Counted from the first letter of the stretch, positions 22,037 through 30,821 are shown. The stretch: DNA of 64,000 nucleotides from Collinsella sp. AM34-10 (GCF_003469185.1 NZ_QSIL01000002.1:62692-126691); one strand, 5' to 3'. Made by a program: numbers and translations. Notes: generated from the letters alone by a model not told the origin.

Positions 22037-22076
22037 AACCTGCCATATGGGGACAGGTTTATTTTGGTAGGTTTTA
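22034..22076 (+). repeat. Dispersed palindromic element, copy 1 (GGGACAGGTTTATTTTGG family)
   Basis: TAAAACCTGCC (22034-22044) pairs with GGTAGGTTTTA (22066-22076) around GGGGACAGGTTTATTTT. Its first three bases are the purF stop codon. Two more copies lie near 34.3-34.5 kb. Confidence 0.75.
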
Positions 22077-22193
22077 CCTGCTGTTTTGTTGATATGACGG
22101 CGCGTGCTGTTATGGCGCGCGCCGAAATGAACGCAACTATGAGCACCGTTTGGCGCCCGTGCGGCGCCACGGTAGTGGGAGAGGAAGGCTCAG

Positions 22194-23297
22194 ATGAGCG
22201 ACAGCAAGCATGTGACGTACGAGGACGCCGGCGTCGATACCGCCGAGGGCGGCCGCGCCGTCGACGCGATTAAGCAGATGGTCAAGGACACTAACCGTTC
22301 CGAGGTTATCGGTGGCATCGGCGGCTTTGGCGGCCTGTTCTCGGCCGCCGCGCTCAAGGATATGGAAGACCCGATCCTGATTAGCGGTACCGACGGCGTG
22401 GGCACCAAGCTCGTGCTCGCCCAGATCATGGACCGTCACGAGACGGTTGGCCAGGACCTGGTCGCTATGTGCGTCAACGATATTCTGGCTTCGGGCGCCG
22501 AGCCGCTGTTCTTCCTGGACTACGTTGCCATCGGTCACATCGAGGCCGAGCACATGGTAAAGATTATCAAGGGTGTGGCCGACGGCTGCAAGCTCGCGGG
22601 CTGCGCGCTCGTGGGCGGTGAGATGGCCGAGCACCCGGGCGTCATGGCTCCTGCCGACTACGACCTTGCCGGATTTACCGTGGGCGTCGTCGACCGTCCC
22701 AAGATGCTCGACCCCGCAAACGTCCGCCCGGGCGATGTGATCCTGGGCCTGCCTTCCACCGGCGTGCACTCCAACGGCTACTCGCTCGTGCGTAAGGTCA
22801 TTGGCGTCGACGGCGTTAAGCCGGGCACGCCCGAGGCCGTCGCTAAGGCCGAGGAGCTGAGCCGTCCGCTCGAGGAGCTCGGCGGTGCATCGCTGGCAGA
22901 CGCTCTGTTGGCCCCCACGCGCATCTACGTCAAGCCGATCCTGGAGCTGCTGCGCGGCGGCGCCAACGTGCACGCCATCGCCCACATCACTGGCGGCGGT
23001 ATTACCGAGAACCTCAACCGTGCGCTCGCCGATGACGTCGACGCCGTGGTCACCCGCAACGGTGCCGAGATGGGTTGGGACGTTCCGCCCGTCATCACCT
23101 ACGTGTCGCGCCAGGCCGAGCTTGCGCCCAACGAGGCATGCAAGACCTTCAACATGGGCGTCGGCCTGTGTCTGATCGTCGCCCCCGAGGACGAGGCCGC
23201 CGTGACCGAGGCACTGGTCGCGCTGGGCGAGAAGCCGTTCCGCGTGGGCGAGTGCGTCGAGGGTTCCGGTAAGGTCGTGTACTCCGATGAGCGCTAA
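22194..23297 (+). CDS. purM: Phosphoribosylformylglycinamidine cyclo-ligase (AIR synthetase)
   Basis: 367 residues, forming AIR from FGAM with ATP. It has the PurM nucleotide-binding core GGIGGFGGLF, DGVGTKL and QDLVAMCVNDILASGAEPLFFLDY, and the C-terminal HITGGGITENLNRAL. ATG 22194 lies after GAGGAAGG. Its 3' end overlaps purN by 11 nt. Confidence 0.96.
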   Translation: MSDSKHVTYEDAGVDTAEGGRAVDAIKQMVKDTNRSEVIGGIGGFGGLFSAAALKDMEDPILISGTDGVGTKLVLAQIMDRHETVGQDLVAMCVNDILASGAEPLFFLDYVAIGHIEAEHMVKIIKGVADGCKLAGCALVGGEMAEHPGVMAPADYDLAGFTVGVVDRPKMLDPANVRPGDVILGLPSTGVHSNGYSLVRKVIGVDGVKPGTPEAVAKAEELSRPLEELGGASLADALLAPTRIYVKPILELLRGGANVHAIAHITGGGITENLNRALADDVDAVVTRNGAEMGWDVPPVITYVSRQAELAPNEACKTFNMGVGLCLIVAPEDEAAVTEALVALGEKPFRVGECVEGSGKVVYSDER

Positions 23298-23985
23298 CGA
23301 GCAGATGGCTGCTGCCGAGGGCCTGGACTTTGTGCCCTATACCCGTCCGACTGGCACCGATACGGCTGAGCCGCTCAAGATCGGTGTGCTCATCAGCGGT
23401 TCGGGTACCAACCTGCAAGCGCTGATCGATCTGATTGCCGCCGGCAAGCTCAACGCTTCTATTGAGCTTGTGGTGTCGAGCCGTCCTTCGGCCAAGGGTC
23501 TGCAACGTGCAGAGCGTGCGGGCATCCAGACGCTTACGCTGTCCAAGGATGTCTATGCCGACCCCATCGCCGCCGACGAGATCATCGCGCACGAGCTGCT
23601 CGAGCGCGGCTGCGAGTATGTGGTCATGGCCGGCTACATGCGCATGGTGCACACGCCGCTGCTGGCGGCGTTTCCCAACCGCGTGGTGAACCTGCATCCG
23701 GCGCTGCTGCCGAGCTTTACCGGCGCGCATGCGATCGACGATGCCTTTGCGCGCGGCGTCAAGGTGACCGGCGTGACCGTGCACTTTGCCAACGAGGTCT
23801 ACGACAACGGCCCCATCATCGCCCAGCGCGCGCTGGCCGTCGAGGAAGGCTGGGACGTCGACACGCTCGAGGAGTACATTCACGCGATTGAGCACGTGTT
23901 GTATCCCGAGGTTATTCAGATGCTCGCTGACGGCCGCGTCCACGTGCTGGAGAGCGGCAAAGTGGCAATTGACGCGGCACGCTAG
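23287..23985 (+). CDS. purN: Phosphoribosylglycinamide formyltransferase
   Basis: 232 residues, transferring formyl from 10-formyl-THF to GAR. The transformylase core starts KIGVLISGSGTNLQALID near residue 31. The catalytic block shows MRMVHTPLL...RVVNLHPALLPSF (Asn/His) and GVTVHFANEVYDNGPII (Asp). It has a roughly 30-residue N-terminal extension compared with E. coli PurN. It overlaps purM in another frame, indicating coupling. Confidence 0.96.
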   Translation: MSANEQMAAAEGLDFVPYTRPTGTDTAEPLKIGVLISGSGTNLQALIDLIAAGKLNASIELVVSSRPSAKGLQRAERAGIQTLTLSKDVYADPIAADEIIAHELLERGCEYVVMAGYMRMVHTPLLAAFPNRVVNLHPALLPSFTGAHAIDDAFARGVKVTGVTVHFANEVYDNGPIIAQRALAVEEGWDVDTLEEYIHAIEHVLYPEVIQMLADGRVHVLESGKVAIDAAR

Positions 23986-24046
23986 TCGCGTGTAAGAGAG
24001 TTCGCTGAGCGCTCTTTGGGACGCAAGCGATCGAAAAAAGCTGATA

Positions 24047-24079
24047 GGGCTCCGTCCGTACGCGGGCGGGGCTCTTTTT
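24047..24079 (+). terminator. Terminator after purN
   Basis: 12-bp stem with three G-U pairs (24047-24058 with 24063-24074), loop TACG, then TTTTT. Confidence 0.8.
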
Positions 24080-24129
24080 GTGTGGCCTCTCAAGTTTGCT
24101 ATACTGCTAGCAAGCAGAGAGGAGTCGCC

Positions 24130-24474
24130 ATGGCAACAGCAACAGTGCAGCTCAACACGCGAATCGACCCTATGCTCAAGGCTGGCGGCGATGCGGTCCT
24201 GACTCGCAATGGGCTGGGGCCGAGTGACGCTATTCGTGCGCTTTGGACCTACCTTGTCGAGCATCAGACGTTGCCAGGATTTATGGTGGAGGATAGGTGC
24301 GAGGCACCCCGTGCGGAGAGTCTGGCCGAGCAGGGATGCGGGCTGGCTTTTTTCTCATTGGGGTTGAGCGCGGCGGATTTTGCGCCAGCTGAATCATCGG
24401 CAGACAACTGGGATGCCGTACGCGACGACTTGTACGATGCGATGATCGCTGGCATAGAGGCGAATTGCCGATGA
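24130..24474 (+). CDS. RelB/DinJ-like antitoxin of a PIN toxin pair
   Basis: 114 residues. The N-terminus ATATVQLNTRIDPMLKAGGDAVLTRNGLGPSDAIRALWTYLVEHQTLP is a ribbon-helix-helix DinJ/RelB-type domain that would bind DNA and repress the operon. The C-terminal half (about 60-114) is acidic and should wrap the toxin. ATG 24130 has GAGGAG at good spacing. Its stop overlaps the toxin ATG by 4 bp. Confidence 0.75.
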   Translation: MATATVQLNTRIDPMLKAGGDAVLTRNGLGPSDAIRALWTYLVEHQTLPGFMVEDRCEAPRAESLAEQGCGLAFFSLGLSAADFAPAESSADNWDAVRDDLYDAMIAGIEANCR

Positions 24475-24938
24475 TTGCGGCAAAACGACTCTTGGTAGAC
24501 ACAAACGTTTGGCTCGATTATTACCTGCAAGAGGGAGCGTTCGACGAGGCGAAAAGATTGATTGAGTTGGCCGAGGCGGGAAAGATTGACCTTCTGTACG
24601 CGCCAACGACGGCAAAGGACCTGTTCTACATTGTGCCGCGGCGTCTAGCTCAGCGGAATGTGAATGGGGTTAACGCTCCGTTCGGTCCGGCTGCATGGGC
24701 CTGTATCGAGCATATGATGCAGGTGGCAACGGCTTCTCCGCTTTCGTTGGCGGAATGCGAGATGGCGCGTATGCTTGGCAAGCGTATGCCGGACCTTGAG
24801 GACAATCTCATCATTGCATCGGGCGATACGGCGGATGTCGACTACGTAATCACGAGCGACCGACGCATGTTGGAGGCGATGCCCGAGGTATGCTTGACGC
24901 CCGCGCGCGCACTCGAGCTCATCGGGATCCTCGGCTAA
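24471..24938 (+). CDS. PIN-domain ribonuclease toxin (VapC-like)
   Basis: 155 residues. The PIN acidic residues are visible: LLVDTNVWLDYY (Asp near 10), Glu in LAECEMAR, and MPDLEDNLIIASGDTADVDYVITSDRRML (the Asp pair late in the domain). It likely cleaves RNA. The start is ATGA overlapping the antitoxin stop. Its partner is DinJ/RelB-like rather than a usual VapB-type AbrB or Phd protein. Confidence 0.8.
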   Translation: MIAAKRLLVDTNVWLDYYLQEGAFDEAKRLIELAEAGKIDLLYAPTTAKDLFYIVPRRLAQRNVNGVNAPFGPAAWACIEHMMQVATASPLSLAECEMARMLGKRMPDLEDNLIIASGDTADVDYVITSDRRMLEAMPEVCLTPARALELIGILG

Positions 24939-25003
24939 CCTTGCATACTCCGTTTCGCTATCATATTGAGCATTGTGGCCCTCATGCAACTTTGGAGGAC
25001 GAT

Positions 25004-25468
25004 ATGGCGGATAACGAAGCGCTGTTTACGCCTGAGCTGGTGTTTTTTGATTGGGAGTGTGCGACGCCTGATGAGGTGTTTGCGCGACTCGAAGGCGAAC
25101 TTGCTCCACGCGGCTACATTGGCACCGGTTGGCTCGACGCCGTCCGCACGCGCGAGGATGCCTATCCCACAGGGCTTGCCATGCCGGCGGCCAACATTGC
25201 CATCCCGCATACCGATCCGGGGTTTGTGGCTAAGCCCTACATCGCGGTGGTGAAGCCGGCCACGCCCGTGACATTCAATGCTATGGCGGACATGGGTGCC
25301 CCTGTGCCGGCGCAGATCGTCATCAACTTGGGCATTGCCGAGCCGGGCGGCCAGGTCGAGGCTCTGCAAGCGCTTATGAATATCTTTATGGACGCGGACA
25401 CCGCGGCCGATGTGCTCGGCCAGACCACGCCCCAAGGCATGGTCGAAGCCATCCGCCGCCACTTTTAA
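25004..25468 (+). CDS. PTS sugar transporter subunit IIA (fructose/galactitol type)
   Basis: 154-residue cytoplasmic EIIA of the Fru/Gat fold. NIAIPHTDPGF holds the phosphorylatable His69. Residues before it are GWLDAVRTREDAYPTGL, which fits the R-E-...PTG pattern of the family. ATG 25004 follows GGAGG. No IIB or IIC adjoins it, so it is an orphan that could serve a distant permease or a regulatory role. Confidence 0.85.
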   Translation: MADNEALFTPELVFFDWECATPDEVFARLEGELAPRGYIGTGWLDAVRTREDAYPTGLAMPAANIAIPHTDPGFVAKPYIAVVKPATPVTFNAMADMGAPVPAQIVINLGIAEPGGQVEALQALMNIFMDADTAADVLGQTTPQGMVEAIRRHF

Positions 25469-25556
25469 ATCCGGCCCCTGGGGACGTTCCTTTTGTCGCG
25501 GGGGCCGCGTTGTGACACAATGGCGTTTGTTCGATTCGTTATGCGAAAGGCCAACT

Positions 25557-26777
25557 ATGGCAAATAAGAAAAAGAACTCCGAGGCCGCGCCGACGCCCGA
25601 GCAGCAGACTCGCGCTGCCTCCAGCTCTCGTAAGAAGCAGCGCAAGACGTACGTGTCTAAGACCGTCAAGATTGTTCTGGTGGTTATCGGCGTGCTGGCA
25701 ATGTTGCTTTCCGTCTCGGCCATGGCGTGCTCCGGTCTTATGTCGCAGACCGAGGACACCTCGGGCTACAAGCTCACCGGCGGCGTTGCCGCCACCATCA
25801 ACGGCACCAACCTCACCGAGGATACCGTGACCAAGCAGATCATGAGCATGCGCACGTCCTATGGTTATACCAAGGACAAGGATTGGGCGCAGTACCTGGT
25901 CAACAACGACCTTACGCCCAAGAAGTATCGCAAGCAGCTCATCGATTCCTACACGCAGCAGATTCTGCTTCAGCAGGCGCAGAAGGAAAACGGCGTGACG
26001 GTGTCGGATGAGGAGGTCGAGAAGGCTTGGAAGGACGCGTGCAAGAGCGCGGGCGGCGCCAAGACCTTTAAGAAGACCCTTAAGACCTACGGCTACACCG
26101 AGGACACCTATAAGAGCTCGCTCAAGGAGAGCCTGGCGCAGCAAAAGCTCAAGGAAGCCGTGGCGCCTACCAGCAAGCCCGAGGACAGCGAGATCGTCGA
26201 TTACATCAACGAGAACCTGTCGAAGTACAACGATGCCCGCCGCTCGTCGAACATCCTGATCAAGGTCGATTCCGAGGCATCCGACGAGGACAAGGCTGCC
26301 GCCAAGGCCAAGGCGCAGGAGTGCCTGGACAAGATTAACTCCGGCGAGCTGAGCTTCGAAGACGCTGTGAAGCAGTATTCCGACGACACCGGTTCCAAGG
26401 AGAAGAAGGGCGACGTGGGCTGGGACAAGCTCACCACCTTCGTCGACAGCTACCAGACGGCACTCGAGGGGCTCAACAAGGGCGATGTGAGCGGCGTGGT
26501 CGAGTCGACGTACGGCTATCACATTATCAAGTGCACTGACTACTTCCATGTCGATAGCCAGGTCGATGATATCAAGCAGGTACCCAAGGCCATCAAGAAG
26601 TACGTCTCCAACGTGGTGAAGACGCAGGCGGCCAGCACTGCATATAGCGAGTGGCTGGAGCAGTACAAAAAGGACGCCGACATCACCGTCAACCCCATGC
26701 CCAAGGACGTACCCTACAACGTGAGCCTGAAGGGTGTCACCAAGAGCTCGACCGACAATTCGTCGACGACTGAGTAA
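25557..26777 (+). CDS. Membrane-anchored parvulin-type peptidyl-prolyl isomerase (PrsA/SurA-like)
   Basis: 406 residues. A Lys/Arg-rich N-terminus is followed by one membrane helix (about 38-60) ending SAMACSG, then a SurA_N-like chaperone region and a parvulin domain at about 220-325 (SSNILIKV...ELSFEDAVKQYSDDTGSKEKKGDVGW...VVESTYGYHIIK). It would fold secreted proteins outside the membrane. The AMAC sequence is only a weak lipobox, so it may stay a type II membrane protein. GAAAGG precedes ATG 25557. Confidence 0.88.
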   Translation: MANKKKNSEAAPTPEQQTRAASSSRKKQRKTYVSKTVKIVLVVIGVLAMLLSVSAMACSGLMSQTEDTSGYKLTGGVAATINGTNLTEDTVTKQIMSMRTSYGYTKDKDWAQYLVNNDLTPKKYRKQLIDSYTQQILLQQAQKENGVTVSDEEVEKAWKDACKSAGGAKTFKKTLKTYGYTEDTYKSSLKESLAQQKLKEAVAPTSKPEDSEIVDYINENLSKYNDARRSSNILIKVDSEASDEDKAAAKAKAQECLDKINSGELSFEDAVKQYSDDTGSKEKKGDVGWDKLTTFVDSYQTALEGLNKGDVSGVVESTYGYHIIKCTDYFHVDSQVDDIKQVPKAIKKYVSNVVKTQAASTAYSEWLEQYKKDADITVNPMPKDVPYNVSLKGVTKSSTDNSSTTE

Positions 26778-26831
26778 TCATGGGGCGGTGCTCGCGCGAG
26801 TGCCGCCCGCACTATTGAGGAGGATTTGCAG

Positions 26832-27275
26832 ATGACCAACGAAGAGCTGCAGCAGGAAATGATCGCGGCCATGAAGGCCAAGGACAAGGTTCGCCTGTCC
26901 ATCATTCGCCAGGTTAAGGCTGAGGTGAAGAATATCGAGGTCAATGAGCGCCGCGATGTGACTGAGGAAGACGTCAACAACATGATCAAGCGTCTGATCA
27001 AGCAGACGAGCGAGACGCTGGAGATGTCCATCAAGGCCGGCACCGACCAGGAGCGTACCGACAACCTGACCGAGCAGGTCAAGATTCTGGAGAGCCTTCT
27101 GCCCGCGCAGGTTTCGGGCGAGGAGCTCGAGGCCCTGATCGAGCAGGTCATCGCCGAGCTGGGCGCCACGTCCAAGAAGCAGATGGGCCAGGTCATGGGA
27201 GCACTCGGCAAGGCCACCGGCGGCAACTTCGACAAGCCGGCAGCGGCAAAGATCGTCGGCGCAAAATTGGCGTAA
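26832..27275 (+). CDS. GatB/YqeY domain protein
   Basis: 147 residues matching YqeY in length and sequence (LQQEMIAAMKAKDKVRLSIIRQVKAEVKN; ESLLPAQVSGEELEALIEQVIAELGATSKKQMGQVMGAL). YqeY resembles the tail domain of GatB and may bind tRNA; the exact role is unknown. GAGGAGG precedes ATG 26832. Confidence 0.9.
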   Translation: MTNEELQQEMIAAMKAKDKVRLSIIRQVKAEVKNIEVNERRDVTEEDVNNMIKRLIKQTSETLEMSIKAGTDQERTDNLTEQVKILESLLPAQVSGEELEALIEQVIAELGATSKKQMGQVMGALGKATGGNFDKPAAAKIVGAKLA

Positions 27276-27278
27276 TTT

Positions 27279-27306
27279 GTTACGCGGTTTTACCAAACCG
27301 CGTAAC
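27279..27306. terminator. Hairpin just after the yqeY-like gene
   Basis: Perfect 12-bp stem GTTACGCGGTTT/AAACCGCGTAAC with a 4-nt loop, 3 bp after the stop. There is no U-run, so termination is uncertain. Confidence 0.5.
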
Positions 27307-27319
27307 GGCTCGACGCTGC

Positions 27320-27418
27320 AAACCCGTACACACGGCAATCTGACGTTCAATTTCAAGGGCGCGACCATAAGGTCTGCGCCCTTTCATTTCACGTCACCTT
27401 GCTCGCGTGTACGGGTTT
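27320..27418. repeat. 99-bp nested inverted repeat
   Basis: Three coaxial stems: AAACCCGTACAC/GTGTACGGGTTT (27320-27331 with 27407-27418), TGACGT/ACGTCA (27341-27346 with 27391-27396) and AAGGGCGC/GCGCCCTT (27355-27362 with 27376-27383). It reads as a single structured RNA or a palindromic mobile element. Confidence 0.65.
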
Positions 27419-27448
27419 TCGCTGACTTATGCTCAACAAGGGCGGTTG

Positions 27449-27516
27449 CACTCATTGGGGACGGACTTAAATGAGTAGCCACGGGGGTACTCATTTAAGT
27501 CCGTCCCCAATGAGTG
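27449..27516. repeat. Perfect 29-bp inverted repeat
   Basis: Arms 27449-27477 and 27488-27516 are exact reverse complements around a 10-nt centre. The arms contain GGGGACGGACTTAAATGAGT. This resembles REP-type palindromes. It lies 105 bp before the amino-acid transporter operon. Confidence 0.8.
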
Positions 27517-27620
27517 GGTGGAAGATTGCGGGTTCTTTACGGGAATGTAGTGTGGGCTGCGGAAACGTGGTTCTTTCCGTACAATAGTTCAACTCGTGTA
27601 AACGCAGGGAAGGGACATTC

Positions 27621-28352
27621 ATGGCAGACATGATCGAGATCAAGCATCTCAACAAGTACTTTGGCGACCTGCATGTGCTCAAAGATATCAATCTCACCGT
27701 CAAGCGCGGCGAGAAGCTCGTAATGATCGGGCCTTCCGGCTCGGGCAAGTCGACGCTCATCCGTTGCGTCGATTATCTGGAGGAGCCCACGTCGGGCGAG
27801 GTCATCATCGACGGCACACCGCTCACCAAAAAGAATCACCTGGAGATGGCTCGCAAGTATAGTTCCATGGTGTTTCAGCAGTTCAACCTGTATCCCAACA
27901 TGACGGTGCTCGGCAACCTGACGCTCGCGCCCATCAAGCTGCAAAAGAAGAGCAAGGAGGAGGCGACCGAGATCGCCATCGCCGCGCTCAAGCGCGTCGG
28001 CATGGCGCATAAGGCCGGCGAGTATCCGCAGAATCTCTCGGGCGGTCAGCAGCAGCGCATCGCCATCGCTCGTGCCCTGTGCACCAAGCAGCCCATCATC
28101 CTGTTTGACGAGCCGACCTCGGCGCTCGACCCCGAGATGGTCCAGGAGGTTCTGGACGTTATGATTGAGCTCGCGCAGGAGGACATCACCATGATCTGCG
28201 TGACGCACGAGATGGGCTTTGCGCGCCAGGTGGCCGACCGCGTCATCTTTATGGAGGACGGCCGCATTCTGGAGGAGGGCACGCCCGAGCACTTCTTCGA
28301 TAACCCCGAGAACCCGCGCTGTCGCGAGTTCCTGTCCAAGATTCTGCACTAG
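27621..28352 (+). CDS. Polar amino-acid ABC transporter ATP-binding protein (GlnQ type)
   Basis: 243-residue ATPase. Walker A GPSGSGKS, signature LSGGQQQR, Walker [12 protein letters not shown], and switch His in CVTHEMGF. Close in length and sequence to GlnQ/GltL. It is the first gene of an operon with a binding protein and two permeases. Confidence 0.95.
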   Translation: MADMIEIKHLNKYFGDLHVLKDINLTVKRGEKLVMIGPSGSGKSTLIRCVDYLEEPTSGEVIIDGTPLTKKNHLEMARKYSSMVFQQFNLYPNMTVLGNLTLAPIKLQKKSKEEATEIAIAALKRVGMAHKAGEYPQNLSGGQQQRIAIARALCTKQPIILFDEPTSALDPEMVQEVLDVMIELAQEDITMICVTHEMGFARQVADRVIFMEDGRILEEGTPEHFFDNPENPRCREFLSKILH

Positions 28353-28360
28353 GCGCGGTG

Positions 28361-29236
28361 ATGGACATGACGGATATGACGAGGGCGGCCGTGTCGCGCC
28401 GTCACTTTTTGCAGCTGGCTGGCGCCGGCATGCTTGCGCTGACGGGGACCGCGCTTGCCGGTTGCGGCAACTCCACCAGCGGCGAGGGTTCCGACAAGGG
28501 ATCCAAGCTTGCGGCCATTAAGTCGCGTGGCCATCTGAATGCCGGCGTTAAGAAAGACGTTCCCGGCTACGGCTATTACGACACCGCCAAGGGTCGCTTT
28601 GAGGGCATGGAAGTCGATTTGTGCTACCAGATTGCCGCTGCCGTCTTTGGCGTGAGCTACAAGGAAGCCCGTGCCCAGGAGCTTGTCGAGTTTACCGACG
28701 TAACGCCCAAGACACGCGGCCCGCTGATCGATAACGGCCAACTCGACGTGGTCGCGGCGACCTACACCATCACCGACGAGCGCAAGAAGAGCTGGGATTT
28801 CTCGACGCCGTACCGCACCGACTACGTTGGACTCATGGTCAAGAAGCGTTCGGGCTTTACCTCGATTGAGAACTTGGACGGCAAGGTCATTGGTGTGAGC
28901 CAGGGTGCCACCACGCAGGGCCTGATCGAGCAGATGATCAAGGACAACGGCTTTAGCTGCAAGCCCGAGTTTAGGGCCTTTAGCGGCTACCCCATCATCA
29001 AGAGTTCGCTCGACGCCGGCAATATCGACGTCTTTGCCATGGATCGCTCCACGCTGGCCGGTTACATGAACGAGACCGTTGAGCTGCTGCAGCCCGAGGT
29101 CAAGTTTGGCGAGCAGGGCTACGGCGTGGCGACCAAGAAGGGCTGCGACCTTTCGGCCGTGGTCGATCAGGTGATTTGCGATCGCCTGGCCGATGGCTGG
29201 CTCGACCAAGAGGTCAAGACCTGGGGCCTTGTATAG
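28361..29236 (+). CDS. Amino-acid ABC transporter substrate-binding lipoprotein, Tat-type signal
   Basis: 291 residues of the SBP_bac_3 family (LKAAIK-like start LAAIKSRGHLNAGVKKDVPGYG, EGMEVDLCYQIAAAVFG, DVTPKTRGPLIDNGQLDVVAATYTITDERKKSWDFSTPY). The N-terminus carries a twin-arginine motif SRRHFLQLAG followed by lipobox LAGC, so it may be exported folded and then lipidated. The glutamate/aspartate-type branch is likely from the permease pair. ATG 28361 is a conservative start; GTG 28358 and ATG 28367 are also possible. Confidence 0.9.
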   Translation: MDMTDMTRAAVSRRHFLQLAGAGMLALTGTALAGCGNSTSGEGSDKGSKLAAIKSRGHLNAGVKKDVPGYGYYDTAKGRFEGMEVDLCYQIAAAVFGVSYKEARAQELVEFTDVTPKTRGPLIDNGQLDVVAATYTITDERKKSWDFSTPYRTDYVGLMVKKRSGFTSIENLDGKVIGVSQGATTQGLIEQMIKDNGFSCKPEFRAFSGYPIIKSSLDAGNIDVFAMDRSTLAGYMNETVELLQPEVKFGEQGYGVATKKGCDLSAVVDQVICDRLADGWLDQEVKTWGLV

Positions 29237-29261
29237 GCACATCGTCCAAGGAAGGAATCAA

Positions 29262-30008
29262 ATGCTCGAAGGATTATTTGACGCCGACCGTTGGTCGACG
29301 ACATTTCAAAACATGGGGCCCTTCTGGGAGGGCTTTGGTGTGACGCTACAGGTGGTCGTTGCCGGTCTGCTGCTGTCGCTGGTACTGGGCACGCTGCTGG
29401 GTGTGTTCTCTACCACCCGTTCGCGCGTGCTGCGCACCATAAGCCGCGTGTACGTGGAGTTTTACCAGAACACCCCGTTGCCCGTGCAGGTGCTCTTTAT
29501 GTACATGGCTGGTCCGCAGTTTTTGCAGGCCATAACCGGTGCCGACCAGCCGGTGCGCATCGCGCCGTTCGTGCTGGGCTTCTTGGGCGTGGGTCTGTAT
29601 CACGCGGCCTACATTTCGGAGGTCATCCGCACTGGTATCGAGGCGGTTCCGCGCGGTCAGATGGAGGCGGCCCAGAGCCAGGGCTTCACCCGTGCGCAGG
29701 CGTACTGGTACATCGTGCTGCCCCAGACATTCAAGATCATTCTGCCGCCGCTGTGTAACCAGGCGCTCAACCTGGTCAAAAATACGTCGGTGCTGGCGCT
29801 TGTGGCCGGCGGCGACCTTATGTACCGTTCCGACAACTTTGTGAGTCTGTACGGTTACCTGCAGGGGTACATCGTCTGCTGCCTTATGTACTTCATTATC
29901 TGCTTTCCGCTCGCCATGCTGGTGCAGTGGCTCGAGCGCCGCTCCAAGGAGCGTCCGCGCGGTGTGAGCCTGGCCGAGCTGGGGCTCGACAACGTAGAGG
30001 AGGCCTAG
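29262..30008 (+). CDS. Polar amino-acid ABC transporter permease 1
   Basis: 248 residues, HisM/GltJ type with 5 predicted helices. The EAA loop is visible as VPRGQMEAAQSQGFTRAQAYWYIVLPQTFKIILPP. The ribosome-binding site AAGGAAGG fixes ATG 29262. It pairs with the next permease to form the channel. Confidence 0.92.
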   Translation: MLEGLFDADRWSTTFQNMGPFWEGFGVTLQVVVAGLLLSLVLGTLLGVFSTTRSRVLRTISRVYVEFYQNTPLPVQVLFMYMAGPQFLQAITGADQPVRIAPFVLGFLGVGLYHAAYISEVIRTGIEAVPRGQMEAAQSQGFTRAQAYWYIVLPQTFKIILPPLCNQALNLVKNTSVLALVAGGDLMYRSDNFVSLYGYLQGYIVCCLMYFIICFPLAMLVQWLERRSKERPRGVSLAELGLDNVEEA

Positions 30009-30011
30009 CGC

Positions 30012-30650
30012 ATGGAAATCTTCAACGCGACCAACCTGCTCTACATTTGGGGCGGCTTTGTTAAGACCATAGAGATCTCGGCGCTGTCGATCTTTTTCTC
30101 GCTCATCTTTGGCACGGTGCTGGCGCTCGTTAAAAGCTATGCGCCCCGCCCATTCCGTATTCTGGTGAGCGCCTATATCGAGCTGTTCCGCTGCACGCCG
30201 AACCTGCTGTGGATCCTGTTTATCTACTTTACGGTGCAGGGTTTGGACATTGTGATTTCGACCATTGCCTTTACGCTGTTTACCAGCGCCGTTATGGCCG
30301 AGATTGTGCGCGGCGGTCTCAACTCGATTCCGCGCGGCCAGTTTGAGGCAGCGCAGAGCCAGGGCTTTGGCTTCTTTGCCACCATGCGCTACATCATTCT
30401 GCCGCAGACGTTTAAGACGATCATTCCGGCGCTGTTTAGCCAGTGCACGACCGTCATCAAGGACAGCTCGTATCTTTCGGGGATTAACGTGGCCGAGCTC
30501 ATGTACACGGCAAACGTCGTGATGGCCCATGCGATCGACCTGTCGCAGGTGCTTATGCTCTACGGCCTGGTGTTTGCGATGTACTTTGTGCTCAACTTTG
30601 GTATCTCGCTACTAGTCCGAGCTTACCAACGCCGCATCGTAGCCGCATAG
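30012..30650 (+). CDS. Polar amino-acid ABC transporter permease 2
   Basis: 212 residues, same family as its neighbour, with EAA loop IPRGQFEAAQSQGFGFFATMRYIILPQTFKTIIPALF. It starts 3 bp after the previous stop. Two different permease subunits favour the glutamate/aspartate GltJK-like arrangement. Confidence 0.92.
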   Translation: MEIFNATNLLYIWGGFVKTIEISALSIFFSLIFGTVLALVKSYAPRPFRILVSAYIELFRCTPNLLWILFIYFTVQGLDIVISTIAFTLFTSAVMAEIVRGGLNSIPRGQFEAAQSQGFGFFATMRYIILPQTFKTIIPALFSQCTTVIKDSSYLSGINVAELMYTANVVMAHAIDLSQVLMLYGLVFAMYFVLNFGISLLVRAYQRRIVAA

Positions 30651-30821
30651 CCTGGCTTTCCCTGGCACCCAACCTTGGCCTTCAAACCGTCGCTCGCGTA
30701 CCAAAGTACGCGGCGCTCCTCTTTCGGGGCAATCTGCCGCACTTGGGAAACCAGGACGGTCGTAAGTGACAAAATGGGAATCAGGAATCGCCTATTTCTC
30801 ATTTGTTAGAAAGGAATCGCG
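30651..30821. repeat. Intergenic palindromic segment after the ABC operon
   Basis: An imperfect outer inverted repeat (CCTGGCTTTCCC near 30652 with GGGAAACCAGG near 30745) encloses a hairpin CGCGTAC-CAAA-GTACGCG near 30695-30712. It may act as a terminator-like or REP-type element. The ribosome-binding site of the next gene (GAAAGGAA) is at the right end. Confidence 0.5.

Noticed and set aside
27541..27620. Structured leader or riboswitch before the amino-acid ABC operon
   Set aside because: Only a possible TACAAT -10 and a ribosome-binding site were found; no consistent stem-loop set.
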